Positions 1 to 7,071 of a stretch of DNA of 14,211 nt are shown in pieces. Under the pieces are notes generated by a model. It was given only the letters and a program-made list of their open reading frames with translations, was not told the DNA's origin and made no database searches. Every line of letters begins with the position of its first letter. The stretch's first letter is position 1. Position numbers and translations under genes: made by a program. The DNA is taken from positions 1 through 14,211 of the forward strand of contig JAFGDC010000635.1 in assembly GCA_016932295.1 (NCBI GenBank). The letters are read 5' to 3'. This DNA is from a candidate division CSSED10-310 bacterium. Lineage in GTDB: Bacteria; CSSED10-310; JAFGDC01.

Positions 1-21
1 GAGGTGGTGGTGACCGAATGA
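1..21 (+). CDS. Possible 3' end of an upstream gene (very short remnant)
   Basis: Frame 1 is open from the window edge and ends at TGA (19-21), giving a tail of six residues, EVVVTE. A short acidic or beta-rich tail is plausible for a real protein, but six codons cannot establish a gene, and nothing can be said about function. If it is real, the gene lies almost entirely outside the window and runs toward the lipoprotein gene at 300. Confidence 0.2.
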   Translation, partial: EVVVTE

Positions 22-299
22 GGGAGTGAACCGACAGTAGTGGTGTGCCGGGGCAACACACCGGACTGATCAAACGCGCCATGGGGTCGGGCTGATTTGT
101 CCTTCTACCGCCCCGCCTGACCGGCGGCGCTCGTAAAACCGCAAATGAAGGCACATTAACGCACTGCTCGTCAGACAAACGCACCTCACCACCAAACCAC
201 CTCAGGCGTATATCGAAACCAAAGGGGGGCCTGATCCCGCGTTGACAGCCATGAACTGACACCCTAGAATGAGGCCGATTGTGAGGAGGGCGCATCCTG
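22..299. other. Upstream non-coding stretch
   Basis: No convincing gene lies between the window edge and the lipoprotein start. Two short GC-rich inverted repeats are present: GGTGTG (42-47) with CACACC (57-62), and CCGCC (108-112) with GGCGG (123-127). Neither is followed by a T-run, so neither is a standard intrinsic terminator. The right-hand part carries the promoter and ribosome site of the lipoprotein gene, listed separately. Confidence 0.5.
242..270 (+). promoter_or_regulatory. Sigma70-type promoter for the small lipoprotein gene
   Basis: A perfect -35 box TTGACA (242-247) is followed by a 17-base spacer and a -10 box TAGAAT (265-270, five of six consensus matches). Transcription would start near 276-278, about 23 bases before the ATG at 300. 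A purine-rich ribosome site, GAGGAGG (283-289), lies inside that short leader. Box quality, spacing and position all agree, which makes this the best promoter I can see in the window. Confidence 0.65.
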
Positions 300-974
300 A
301 TGAAGCATAACCACTGCATTTTATTGGCTTTACTGCTGCTCGTCATGGCTGGTGGCTGCACAGAGGATTTTCGCGGTACCATAGATGGCCAGGTACGCGC
401 CTCCGAATTTCCGGCCTTCGGTCCCGTCACCCCGCTTCCCGTCCCTGATGTCCTGATCACCGCGGAATCCCTCAAGACCGGTCGCACCGTGGAATCTTAT
501 ACCGGAACGGATGGATACTATGAGCTGCACGATGTCCAGTTCGGTTTGAACGAAATGAGGATCTACAAGGAAGGCTATGATGTCATTGAACGGTACGCGG
601 ATGTGGAGAAGGACCAGACCACGACGGTCAACTTCCTGACCCGTCGCGAACCTAACAGTACGGACGTGAACGCCAAATTCCTGGTGCTTTCCGAGGACGG
701 TCGACCTGTTGCCGATGCGGTGCTGGACCTGTTCGAGCTGGCCAAGGGAGAATACTCGGGGACGGATACCCTGGAATTGTATCTGGAAACCGCATACACC
801 AACGAGCAGGGTAAGGCTGTGATGCTCGAGGTGAGCGAAGTGGATGAATTCCGCCTCAAATCATTCCTGGTCAAGGTTGCCGCCGTTGGGTATTACAACA
901 CGGAAAACCGTTTCGTCCTGGCATACGGCAAATCGAATGTCAATGTCACTGTGGTGCTGGAACCGATCCAATAG
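300..974 (+). CDS. Small lipoprotein with two carboxypeptidase-regulatory-like (Ig-fold) domains
   Basis: The 224-residue product starts with a basic tip and a Leu-rich core (residues 7-16) ending in MAGGC, so Cys20 is the probable lipidated residue after signal peptidase II cleavage. The mature protein should be membrane-anchored on the outer side of the inner membrane or in the outer membrane. Residues about 26-113 look like a carboxypeptidase-regulatory (CarboxypepD_reg/Cna-B-like) beta-sandwich: 'G.V', 'P.PDV.I.AE', 'T.TDGYYEL' and 'Y.VIERYADVEKD'. Residues about 122-222 look like a second copy ('F.VLSEDGRPVADAVLDL', 'T.EQGKA', 'V.V.LEPI'). Such domains usually bind ligand or act as structural spacers; no catalytic residues are visible. 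The start is supported by a GAGGAGG site ten bases upstream and a good promoter. It appears to be a single-gene unit facing the lipM-like gene. The exact role is unknown. Confidence 0.85.
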   Translation: MKHNHCILLALLLLVMAGGCTEDFRGTIDGQVRASEFPAFGPVTPLPVPDVLITAESLKTGRTVESYTGTDGYYELHDVQFGLNEMRIYKEGYDVIERYADVEKDQTTTVNFLTRREPNSTDVNAKFLVLSEDGRPVADAVLDLFELAKGEYSGTDTLELYLETAYTNEQGKAVMLEVSEVDEFRLKSFLVKVAAVGYYNTENRFVLAYGKSNVNVTVVLEPIQ

Positions 975-1017
975 TCTCCGGGCGGTATGTTGCATCATCG
1001 CCGTCCGACTTTGCCGG

Positions 1018-1794
1018 TTACTCGCTTTTCCCGTGTAAGATCCACTGTCTGGTGGAATGTTTCTTTTCCGATAGCACATGTGCTTGCCGTTCGATCTCAG
1101 GATGTTCTGAGATGTCTGGCGCCGCTCCGAACAATCTGCTGAAGGAGTCGACAAGCAGGCTGCAGAGTTGCGTGACCGGCGGTGTGCTTCCCAATTCCCG
1201 GCGCAGGGTGGTGAGTGTGTCGGAGGGAACGTCCGGAAACATCTCTGAATAGAGCGTTTCGTCCATATCGAAGAGGATCGAGCCGTGCTGCAGCGCGATG
1301 GTTCTGCCCCGGCGCTGTGCGCTGCCCACCAGCTTTTTCCCATGGGCGACGATCTCAAATGCGCCCGTCGCCGCGAAACAGGATGCCTGTGCATCGAGCC
1401 TGGATCGCAGTAAGGGCGGCGCCGAGGGTACCGCATCAACACCGGTGGCGCGAAGAGCCCTCACGAGGGTATCGGCAATCAGATGGTAGCTGTCCAGAAG
1501 AGAACCAGCCAGCACTCCCGAGGCACGCGGGAAGGTGACGGAGTAGGTCAGTTCTCGATCATGAAAAACGGCCTGTCCTCCGGTTATCCTGCGAACCACC
1601 CGTACAGGTGCCGGTGGTAACATGCCTGGCGCCGGTTGATGGCGTCCGAGGGAGAGGGCTGGCGGCGACCAGCCGTAGAGGCGAACCACCGTTGCGGGAA
1701 AGCCGGTTTCCCCGCTGTTGAAAAGCGCTTCGTCGAACGCCATGTTATAGGCTGGATCGTGACTGGAATACTCAATCAGTTCCCATCGCGTCAT
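1018..1794 (-). CDS. lipM: LipM-like octanoyl-[carrier protein]:protein octanoyltransferase (biotin/lipoate A/B ligase family)
   Basis: This 258-residue cytoplasmic protein belongs to the BPL/LplA/LipB fold. Visible signatures are 'NMAFDEAL' (17-24), the 'RRITGGQAVFHDRELTYS' block (68-85), and 'GKKLVGSAQRR' (152-162) with the expected catalytic-site lysine at 154, followed by 'LQHGSILFD' (168-176). Cys139, in 'ASCF' just before that block, sits where Bacillus LipM has its acyl-accepting cysteine (from memory of that sequence). This favours transfer of octanoate from acyl carrier protein onto the lipoyl domain of GcvH or E2 subunits over ATP-dependent lipoate ligation by LplA. The radical-SAM lipoyl synthase that would follow is not in the window. 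The ATG overlaps the stop of the upstream phosphatase gene (ATGA, 1791-1794) and has only a weak purine stretch before it, so translational coupling is likely. LplA-type ligase activity remains the main alternative. Confidence 0.85.
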   Translation of the reverse strand: MTRWELIEYSSHDPAYNMAFDEALFNSGETGFPATVVRLYGWSPPALSLGRHQPAPGMLPPAPVRVVRRITGGQAVFHDRELTYSVTFPRASGVLAGSLLDSYHLIADTLVRALRATGVDAVPSAPPLLRSRLDAQASCFAATGAFEIVAHGKKLVGSAQRRGRTIALQHGSILFDMDETLYSEMFPDVPSDTLTTLRRELGSTPPVTQLCSLLVDSFSRLFGAAPDISEHPEIERQAHVLSEKKHSTRQWILHGKSE

Positions 1795-3755
1795 GGTGTT
1801 TCCCGCGATGATCCGGTGCCGTTCAGATGCATTACCACCATTGTGCGGTCATCCTCCACCCGGCCTTTGCCTACATGCTTGATGAATGCCTTTATGAATC
1901 GCCGCTTTACCTCCTGGGCATTGCCGTGACCGCTCAGGGCTCGCATGACTCCGTTGTATCCGAAAGGGTGCTCCTCGGCATTGACCGCTTCAATAAAACC
2001 ATCGGAAAGCCAGATCACGGAGTCGTCAGGCTGTAGCCGAACGGATTGTTGGCGGTGCCTCGTGCCCAATCCTCCCAGAGGTGAACTCGGAAGAAGGATT
2101 TCGTCCACTCCGCCGTCCCTGACCAGGTAGGTAGGTGGATGTCCGGCATTGATCAATTCCAGCATGCCGCTGGCGCGATCGAAGAGGGCGAAGGTCATGG
2201 TGATGAAGAACCGCTCGCGGCGGTTGGCCCGAACCATATCGTCGAGGCGTTTGAAAATTTCCTCGGGAGATTTCTCTTCCTCAAGGAGGATATGCAGGGC
2301 GGCTTTCAACATGGCCATGCGGAGTCCCGCCGGCAGGCCGTGGCCGGAGACATCCGCGATCACTATCGCGGTGCGTTCATCCTTCAATTTGATGACATCG
2401 AAGTAGTCGCCGCCAATGGCGGCGCTTGGTTCGAAAAGCGTCGCGAATTCAATCGATTCGTCTCGCGGCAGGTCTTCCGGCAACAGGCTTTGTTGCAGGT
2501 CGCGCGCTACCCGCAGTTCGTTTTCCAGGATCTCTTTCTGGGCCGACTCCGCCACCAGCGTTTCGAGCCGTTCCGCCATGCGGTTGAAGGAATGTTGCAG
2601 GTCGCCAACCTGATCGATGCGCCTGACTGGGATCCGGTGGGAGAACCGCCCTTGTTGCACGGCGTTGGTAGCCTTGCTGATACGATTTACGGCGCGGGAC
2701 AACCGGAAGATGAGGAAGAGCGCATAGATCACTGCCAGGGAATAGATGATCAGCAGGATGAGTCCGATGCCGATGAAGAGGAAAGACGCCGCGTAGGTTT
2801 CACCCGAACTGGCCACCAGACGACCGAGTAATACAAATGGAGAACTTTTCAGGACCGCCATGAGCGGTTCCTGTGTGACATGTCCATCCACGTATGCAAG
2901 TAGTTGGTTCGACGACTCGCCCCAGGTGATGTTGCGCCAGTCCAGCATTTTCAGAAAAAGGTATGCTGCCACTCCCCACAACGTCTCGCTGGATAATTCG
3001 CGTTTCGACGTGTTCTTGAAGGAGAACACCAGGGCTTTAAACAACGGATTCCCGCCGCCGGTGCGTTCCCTGCCGACCCGGCGCAGTTCCACCCTGATCG
3101 TGCTGCGCTCGCTGAGTTCCCTGGCAACATCACCGTCGAAGCATGCCAGTACCGATGCGGAGGGGCTTTCAGCCGCCGCGAACGGTGTCACGGTACCGTC
3201 CTCCAGCAGTAAAAACGAATTCATCCTGATATGATCCGGCTGGCCGGCGGCCGGTTCGGTGCTGCTTTCGAACAACCACAACGGCCAGGTCATGGGCAGA
3301 CGGTCGTCACCCACTACTTTCGTTCCGTCACGATAATACGCGTATGAAAGGTTCAGTTCCCGGTCACGCGTGACAAACTGGCCGAGTGCGAAACTGCCCA
3401 GCCGCGCCTCCGCCATCAGGTGCATTTCCGCACTCAGCGAATCCACCGAATTCTGATAGATGTTGCGGAGAAAGAAGCAGGAAAGCAGGTAGAGAGCCAG
3501 GATCAGAAGAAAATTCGCCATGGGCACCGGTAGCACACCGATAAGGAAATAGGAGAATGCCAGCCGCCTTCGGACACTCCACAGCAGGCGCTGGTAGAGC
3601 GATCTGGACAGTATCGCCAGGAGCGCGATGAACGAAGCTGTCGCCAGGATCCGGGCGATGATGCCGGCGATCTGAATGTCGAGACCGGCGAGGACGGCGC
3701 AGAGAACCATTACCACAACAACAGCGAGGATATGTTTTTTATACAGCGCTTTCAT
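1791..3755 (-). CDS. Membrane-bound PP2C-type (SpoIIE/RsbU family) serine phosphatase with HAMP domain
   Basis: The 654-residue protein has hydrophobic segments at about 9-29, 30-50 and 66-97. A large, probably extracytoplasmic region follows (about 100-320), then a long membrane segment (about 323-350), a HAMP linker (about 351-403), a short coiled region ('KEILENELRVARDLQQSLLP', 408-427) and a PPM/SpoIIE phosphatase domain (about 430-645). Metal-binding signatures are intact: 'GGDYFD' (448-453), 'DVSGHG' (468-473), 'AGHPP' (537-541), 'SDG' (584-586) and 'DDRT' (635-638). RsbU/SpoIIE enzymes dephosphorylate anti-sigma-factor antagonists (STAS proteins) in partner-switching systems. No STAS, anti-sigma or sigma gene lies in this window, so the target is unknown. 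The outer region matches no sensor domain I recognise. The layout implies that an envelope signal passes through HAMP to the phosphatase. The gene heads a two-gene unit with the lipM-like gene. Confidence 0.93.
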   Translation of the reverse strand: MKALYKKHILAVVVVMVLCAVLAGLDIQIAGIIARILATASFIALLAILSRSLYQRLLWSVRRRLAFSYFLIGVLPVPMANFLLILALYLLSCFFLRNIYQNSVDSLSAEMHLMAEARLGSFALGQFVTRDRELNLSYAYYRDGTKVVGDDRLPMTWPLWLFESSTEPAAGQPDHIRMNSFLLLEDGTVTPFAAAESPSASVLACFDGDVARELSERSTIRVELRRVGRERTGGGNPLFKALVFSFKNTSKRELSSETLWGVAAYLFLKMLDWRNITWGESSNQLLAYVDGHVTQEPLMAVLKSSPFVLLGRLVASSGETYAASFLFIGIGLILLIIYSLAVIYALFLIFRLSRAVNRISKATNAVQQGRFSHRIPVRRIDQVGDLQHSFNRMAERLETLVAESAQKEILENELRVARDLQQSLLPEDLPRDESIEFATLFEPSAAIGGDYFDVIKLKDERTAIVIADVSGHGLPAGLRMAMLKAALHILLEEEKSPEEIFKRLDDMVRANRRERFFITMTFALFDRASGMLELINAGHPPTYLVRDGGVDEILLPSSPLGGLGTRHRQQSVRLQPDDSVIWLSDGFIEAVNAEEHPFGYNGVMRALSGHGNAQEVKRRFIKAFIKHVGKGRVEDDRTMVVMHLNGTGSSRETP

Positions 3756-3791
3756 TCTGACTTCCGATCACTCGCACGCACGTCAAGTAAG

Positions 3792-3797
3792 TATAAT
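3792..3797 (+). promoter_or_regulatory. Candidate -10 box (TATAAT) within a palindrome
   Basis: A consensus TATAAT sits in the palindrome GTATAATAC, so the reverse strand reads TATTAT at 3793-3798 (five of six matches). On the minus strand it would start transcription about 31 bases before the phosphatase ATG. On the plus strand it would give the oxidoreductase mRNA a leader of about 330 bases. I find no good -35 box at 16-18 bases on either strand, so activation or another sigma factor would be needed. Confidence 0.3.
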
Positions 3798-3815
3798 ACG
3801 AATGTCCATCTTGTT

Positions 3816-3826
3816 ACACATTGTGT
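3816..3826. promoter_or_regulatory. Inverted repeat ACACATTGTGT, possible operator
   Basis: Two five-base arms (ACACA and TGTGT) flank a single T. The repeat covers the place where a -35 box for the minus-strand TATTAT at 3793-3798 should be. This suits a regulator-binding site for the phosphatase promoter, but an 11-base palindrome can arise by chance. Confidence 0.25.
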
Positions 3827-4124
3827 TCAGGGTGTATCGATCCAGCCATCGGGAGGTCCGGAAGGGTGGCAGGGAGCAACGGGCTTCGCCCTGCGGTCAC
3901 GCCCCGCGGAAAACCTGACCTGGGGCGATACGTCGGGTTTCCCATCATTGCCGCGCAGTCGGGCCTGTACAGTCGAGAGCCGGTGGGACCGCATGGAATG
4001 ACTTGGTGCATTTCCCGATCGGTTTCCGGTGGAATGTCCTTGGCAAACATCACCGGGGCGCGATCATTGACCCGTTGTTTAATAATGCGTACTCTCATCC
4101 TGATGGAGAAGGGAACGCCAGAGT

Positions 4125-4130
4125 GGAGGA
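4125..4130 (+). promoter_or_regulatory. Ribosome binding site fixing the oxidoreductase start
   Basis: GGAGGA lies five bases before ATG 4135. The frame is open further upstream to an ATG-like codon at 4003, but the extra 44 residues have no resemblance to the oxidoreductase family. The family-typical N-terminus (a strand ending in 'LLVDAGTG') begins right after this site, so 4135 is the preferred start. Confidence 0.7.
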
Positions 4131-4134
4131 AGGT

Positions 4135-6009
4135 ATGGCGAACGAGCTGAAAGTGTTGTTGGTCGATGCGGGAACGGGATTCTACAAGCTGGTGCGATAT
4201 CCCTTTGGCGGATTTTTCGGTCCCGTTGACCTTGGCCTGCATCTGGCTGGCACCCACAATTCACTCAATATCGGCGCGGGGGTACTGGCCGGTTCCATTT
4301 TTCCTGGTTCAAATCGATTGGTAGTCACCGGATTCTCGCCATGCTGGGGGGGGGTCTACATCTCTTCCATGGGTGGCGCCGCCCTTGTATTCGACAATCT
4401 TGGTATCAACATGTTGTCAATTGTCGGACATGCGTCCTCACCATCGGTCCTGGTCCTCAACAGGCGCCATGCCGAGGAAATCCTGGTCCGTGTGAAGCCG
4501 ATCGATGTGCGCGATTGTTGGGCGTCTGGACGGGGCGGTCTGTACGGGCTGATGGAGACCGTCCTGAATCGATTCGGGGAGGAGTACACCAATGATCCCC
4601 GTATACTTGCCACCGGTCCCGCGGCGCTGGCGACGGACATCGGCGCAATAGGATCGGCGCCCATCAAGGATGGGGTGATCTCTTGCGCCGACACCTGGGC
4701 AGGTCGCGGGGGATTCGGTAGCAAACTGCTGAAGGAGCACGGCATCGCATCGATCATTTACGGCGGAACCTTCATCGACGAGGATTTCCGCAATCGAATG
4801 GTGGCGGATTCATGGTTCCAGGATACATACCATAAGAAACTGGCCGCCAAGGATTTCGAGGCGACTACCAAATACCGGTTCGATCCCAAGGTCGGTTCCG
4901 GGGGTACTTTCGGCGTGAATTTTGCCACGCTCGGCGGGCGTCTGCTTTTTAACAACTATCGAAGCATTTTCATGGATGAATCCTTGCGCCTGAAGGTTCA
5001 CAAGGAACTGGTTCTCGATCACTACCTCAAACAGTTCAATGAGGAGACGATCGTTCCAAAACAACAAAAAACATGCGGAGAACCCTGTGCCGCGGTATGC
5101 AAGAAGTTGTACGGAGTGTTTAAAAAGGACTACGAACCGTACCAGGTTATGGGACCGCTTTGCGGCGTATTCGACCAACGGGCTGCGGAAACGCTCAATC
5201 ACGCTGCCGACCGGTATGGGTTCGACGCCATTTCCATCGGCGGCATACTGGCTTGGCTGATGGAAATCCTGGATAGAAAACTGCTCAGTCCTTCCGAATT
5301 GGGTGTGGATGCCGAACCTCACCTTCAGATGGATGGTTTCGACTGCACCGTCGATTCCAAGCACAACGCCGAACTTGGAGTGAAACTGCTCGATCAGATC
5401 ATCCAGCCGGGAACCACTCTCGATCTCAGCGGCGGCGCCAGAAAATTCGCCCGTGGGTTGGCTCGATCGAAAGGCCGGGACATTCTCGATGCATTCCTCT
5501 ATACCGCCTTCGGCAGGAACGGCTGGATGGTGCCCAACCAGTATTGGACACCCGGAGTGCTGGCACCCATGCCGATCATGGGGAAATACTACAATCATTA
5601 CGGTTCGGAGTTCATTCCACCCAGGGAATTGGGCCGCCTGAACGCGCAGCGATTCCGCGCCGAACTCGTCATGGATACCCTCGGTGTGTGCAGATTTCAC
5701 CGCGCCTGGGCCGAGGAAATGCTGCCGGAGATAGTGGAGTCCCTGTTCGGTCTGAAGGAAGACATGCAACGGGCGATCGCCGTGACCGCCGGCAGGATCA
5801 ACAGCCGCAATGCGTCGGTCTTCTGGGAGAGCCGCCGTGCCGTGGAATTCGTCAAGACCTTCCTGCTTCGCGCCCGGGATGCTGGCGGGAACAACAGTCC
5901 TGAGCTGGCGGCGTGGCTGGTGAAATTCGACAAGGATGCGGATGAGGCAGCTCTCGAATTCTGGTACGAGATGCACAAGGGCACTCACGAATCATTACGC
6001 GAGTTCTGA
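4135..6009 (+). CDS. Aldehyde:ferredoxin oxidoreductase family protein (tungsten/molybdenum bis-pterin)
   Basis: The 624-residue protein has the length and order of the AOR family. An N-terminal pterin-binding domain (about 1-210) has 'WGGVYISSMGGAALVFDNLG' (71-90), 'GPAALATDIGAIGSAPIKDG' (161-180) and 'WAGRGGFGSKLLKEHGI' (188-204). A 4Fe-4S segment has Cys314, Cys318 and Cys322, and the distal fourth ligand Cys519 is in 'DTLGVCRF' (514-521). 'GFDAISIGG' (362-370) is also family-typical. Family members oxidise aldehydes to carboxylates, or act on other substrates, with electrons leaving through a single cluster to ferredoxin or a partner subunit, in the cytoplasm. The first three cysteines are spaced C-x3-C-x3-C, whereas the archaeal AOR/FOR enzymes I recall have C-x2-C-x3-C, so this may be a separate subfamily. 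No ferredoxin-like subunit, cofactor-synthesis or tungstate-transport gene is adjacent. The substrate cannot be told from sequence. Confidence 0.9.
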   Translation: MANELKVLLVDAGTGFYKLVRYPFGGFFGPVDLGLHLAGTHNSLNIGAGVLAGSIFPGSNRLVVTGFSPCWGGVYISSMGGAALVFDNLGINMLSIVGHASSPSVLVLNRRHAEEILVRVKPIDVRDCWASGRGGLYGLMETVLNRFGEEYTNDPRILATGPAALATDIGAIGSAPIKDGVISCADTWAGRGGFGSKLLKEHGIASIIYGGTFIDEDFRNRMVADSWFQDTYHKKLAAKDFEATTKYRFDPKVGSGGTFGVNFATLGGRLLFNNYRSIFMDESLRLKVHKELVLDHYLKQFNEETIVPKQQKTCGEPCAAVCKKLYGVFKKDYEPYQVMGPLCGVFDQRAAETLNHAADRYGFDAISIGGILAWLMEILDRKLLSPSELGVDAEPHLQMDGFDCTVDSKHNAELGVKLLDQIIQPGTTLDLSGGARKFARGLARSKGRDILDAFLYTAFGRNGWMVPNQYWTPGVLAPMPIMGKYYNHYGSEFIPPRELGRLNAQRFRAELVMDTLGVCRFHRAWAEEMLPEIVESLFGLKEDMQRAIAVTAGRINSRNASVFWESRRAVEFVKTFLLRARDAGGNNSPELAAWLVKFDKDADEAALEFWYEMHKGTHESLREF

Positions 6010-6268
6010 TCCGTAACGCCCCCGGTCAGGACGCGACAATCGTCACGCAATCCCTTGCTGCAATCGGAGTGCCTGGCTGGCGTCTCCACCTTCCATACCG
6101 GCACCGGCCGCCGGGATTGGTTGGTGAGCGGTGGATTGAACGTGACCCTCCGGGGTCCGGCGGTCTCGATATTCAAACCCGGGATGGTACAAGTTGAGAC
6201 TGCTGTGCGATCTGTGGTAGACAATGAGGACCGATTGAAAGTGAAGGACGGAATTGAAGGGGGAGGGA
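6010..6268 (+). other. Intergenic gap between the oxidoreductase and methyltransferase genes
   Basis: These 259 bases contain no gene I can support. A perfect five-base stem, CCGGC with GCCGG around a seven-base loop, lies near 6098-6114 but lacks a T-run. TTGAGA (6194-6199) and TAGACA (6218-6223), 18 bases apart, form a weak promoter candidate for the downstream gene run. The gap suggests that the following genes are transcribed separately from the oxidoreductase. Confidence 0.4.
6194..6223 (+). promoter_or_regulatory. Weak promoter candidate for the methyltransferase-to-PLP-enzyme operon
   Basis: TTGAGA (6194-6199) has five of six matches to the -35 consensus. It lies 18 bases from TAGACA (6218-6223), which has only three of six matches to the -10 consensus. 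Position relative to the first gene of the run is suitable. The weak -10 keeps confidence low. Confidence 0.25.
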
Positions 6269-7060
6269 ATGCTCAACAACAAACGCAATGGAGAGCCGGA
6301 GTTCGATATGGATGTGGTGTTCGAGCCACAGGATTATCTGTACTTCTACCAGGATGCTATCGGCGACGACATCACTATTAAACAGATGGAATTCATGGTT
6401 CAGGAACTGGAGCTGGATCAGCCGATGAGAATCCTGGATCTCGCCTGCGGTCACGGCAGGCACGCCAATCACCTGGCCGAACTGGGACACATGGTCACGG
6501 GCGTTGATATCTCCAAGGGATTCCTCGAACTGGCCACCCGCCAAGCCCGGCAGATCGGCGCCGAGGTGCGGTACATCCAGCAGGACATGAGAGCAATTGA
6601 TTTTTCAGAGGAATTCGATCGCGCGCTGCTCCTGTTCACGTCATTCGGTTACTTCGATGACAACGAGAATGAACTGGTCCTCGCGAATATCGCACGGGCG
6701 TTGATCCCCGGCGGGATTCTTCTGTTCGACATTCCCAATCGGGATGCGCTGCTGGCGACTCTGGATCAGGTGAAGATCATCGAGCGCAAAAAGGACCTGA
6801 TGATCAATCAACTGGATTACGACGCCACTACCGGCCGCCTCATGAATCGAAGGATCGTGATCCGGGACGGCCACCGCAAGGACAAACCTTTTTCCACGCG
6901 GCTCTATGGCCTGCCGGAAATCAAGGAATTACTGCATCGCAATGGATTGGTCCTGCATAAACTGTACGGCGATTGGCACGGCACTCCCTTTGATTGGCGC
7001 AGCAAAAGCATGATTGTGATCGCTAAAAAGGATGAAATTCCCTCTCCAGGGGAGTTCTGA
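6269..7060 (+). CDS. Class I SAM-dependent methyltransferase, substrate unknown
   Basis: The 263-residue product has the Rossmann-like methyltransferase core. Motif I is 'ILDLACGHGRHA' (55-66), an acidic motif II residue is Asp80 in 'VTGVDIS', a post-II motif is 'IQQDM' (103-107), and 'ALIPGGILLFDIPN' (134-147) is motif III-like. The C-terminal 'GDWHGTPFDWRSKSMIVIAKK' pattern ends the fold. It should be cytoplasmic and monofunctional; nothing shows whether the target is a small molecule, protein or RNA. The start is uncertain. ATG 6269 is preceded almost directly by GGGGGAGGG, with spacing shorter than usual. TTG 6254 has AAGGA five bases upstream, and ATG 6308 has GGAG six bases upstream. 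It is the first gene of a closely spaced plus-strand run and lies 11 bases before the next gene. Confidence 0.85.
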   Translation: MLNNKRNGEPEFDMDVVFEPQDYLYFYQDAIGDDITIKQMEFMVQELELDQPMRILDLACGHGRHANHLAELGHMVTGVDISKGFLELATRQARQIGAEVRYIQQDMRAIDFSEEFDRALLLFTSFGYFDDNENELVLANIARALIPGGILLFDIPNRDALLATLDQVKIIERKKDLMINQLDYDATTGRLMNRRIVIRDGHRKDKPFSTRLYGLPEIKELLHRNGLVLHKLYGDWHGTPFDWRSKSMIVIAKKDEIPSPGEF

Positions 7061-7071
7061 CGGTACAACTC

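Larger units (their letters stand above)
3756..4134. other. Divergent intergenic region with GC-rich hairpins
   Basis: This 379-base gap separates the outward-facing phosphatase and oxidoreductase genes. Reading frames across it are open by chance on both strands but give compositions unlike any family I know. It holds a palindromic -10-like GTATAATAC (3791-3799), the inverted repeat ACACA-T-TGTGT (3816-3826) and several GC-rich stems. One is GCAGGG (3869-3874) with CCCTGC (3889-3894), which competes with GGGC (3881-3884) with GCCC (3888-3891). A third is CGCCCC (3900-3905) with GGGGCG (3922-3927). The long structured stretch before the oxidoreductase start looks like a regulatory leader. I cannot assign it to a known riboswitch by eye. 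Confidence 0.5.

Noticed and set aside
22..82. Short minus-strand open frame running to the left edge, starting near 82
   Set aside because: About 27 codons of low-complexity Pro/Ser/Leu composition with no ribosome site; not supportable.
979..1007. Imperfect stem CGGGCGG/CCGTCCG between the convergent lipoprotein and lipM-like genes, as a terminator
   Set aside because: It has a 15-base loop, a wobble pair and no T-run on either strand.
2139..2831. Plus-strand open frame of 230 codons opposite the phosphatase
   Set aside because: It is antisense to conserved HAMP and phosphatase motifs and has an unnatural composition rich in Gln, Glu and Arg.
4003..4134. N-terminal extension of the oxidoreductase by 44 residues
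   Set aside because: The added sequence is unlike the family, and a good ribosome site directs ATG 4135.
3814..4257. Minus-strand frame of 147 codons over the divergent intergenic region
   Set aside because: It runs into the start of the oxidoreductase gene, lacks a ribosome site and resembles no family; treated as chance.
4810..5988. Long minus-strand open frame (392 codons) across the oxidoreductase gene
   Set aside because: It lies fully antisense to a well-recognised enzyme gene and shows no family features; codon bias of the real gene explains the open frame.
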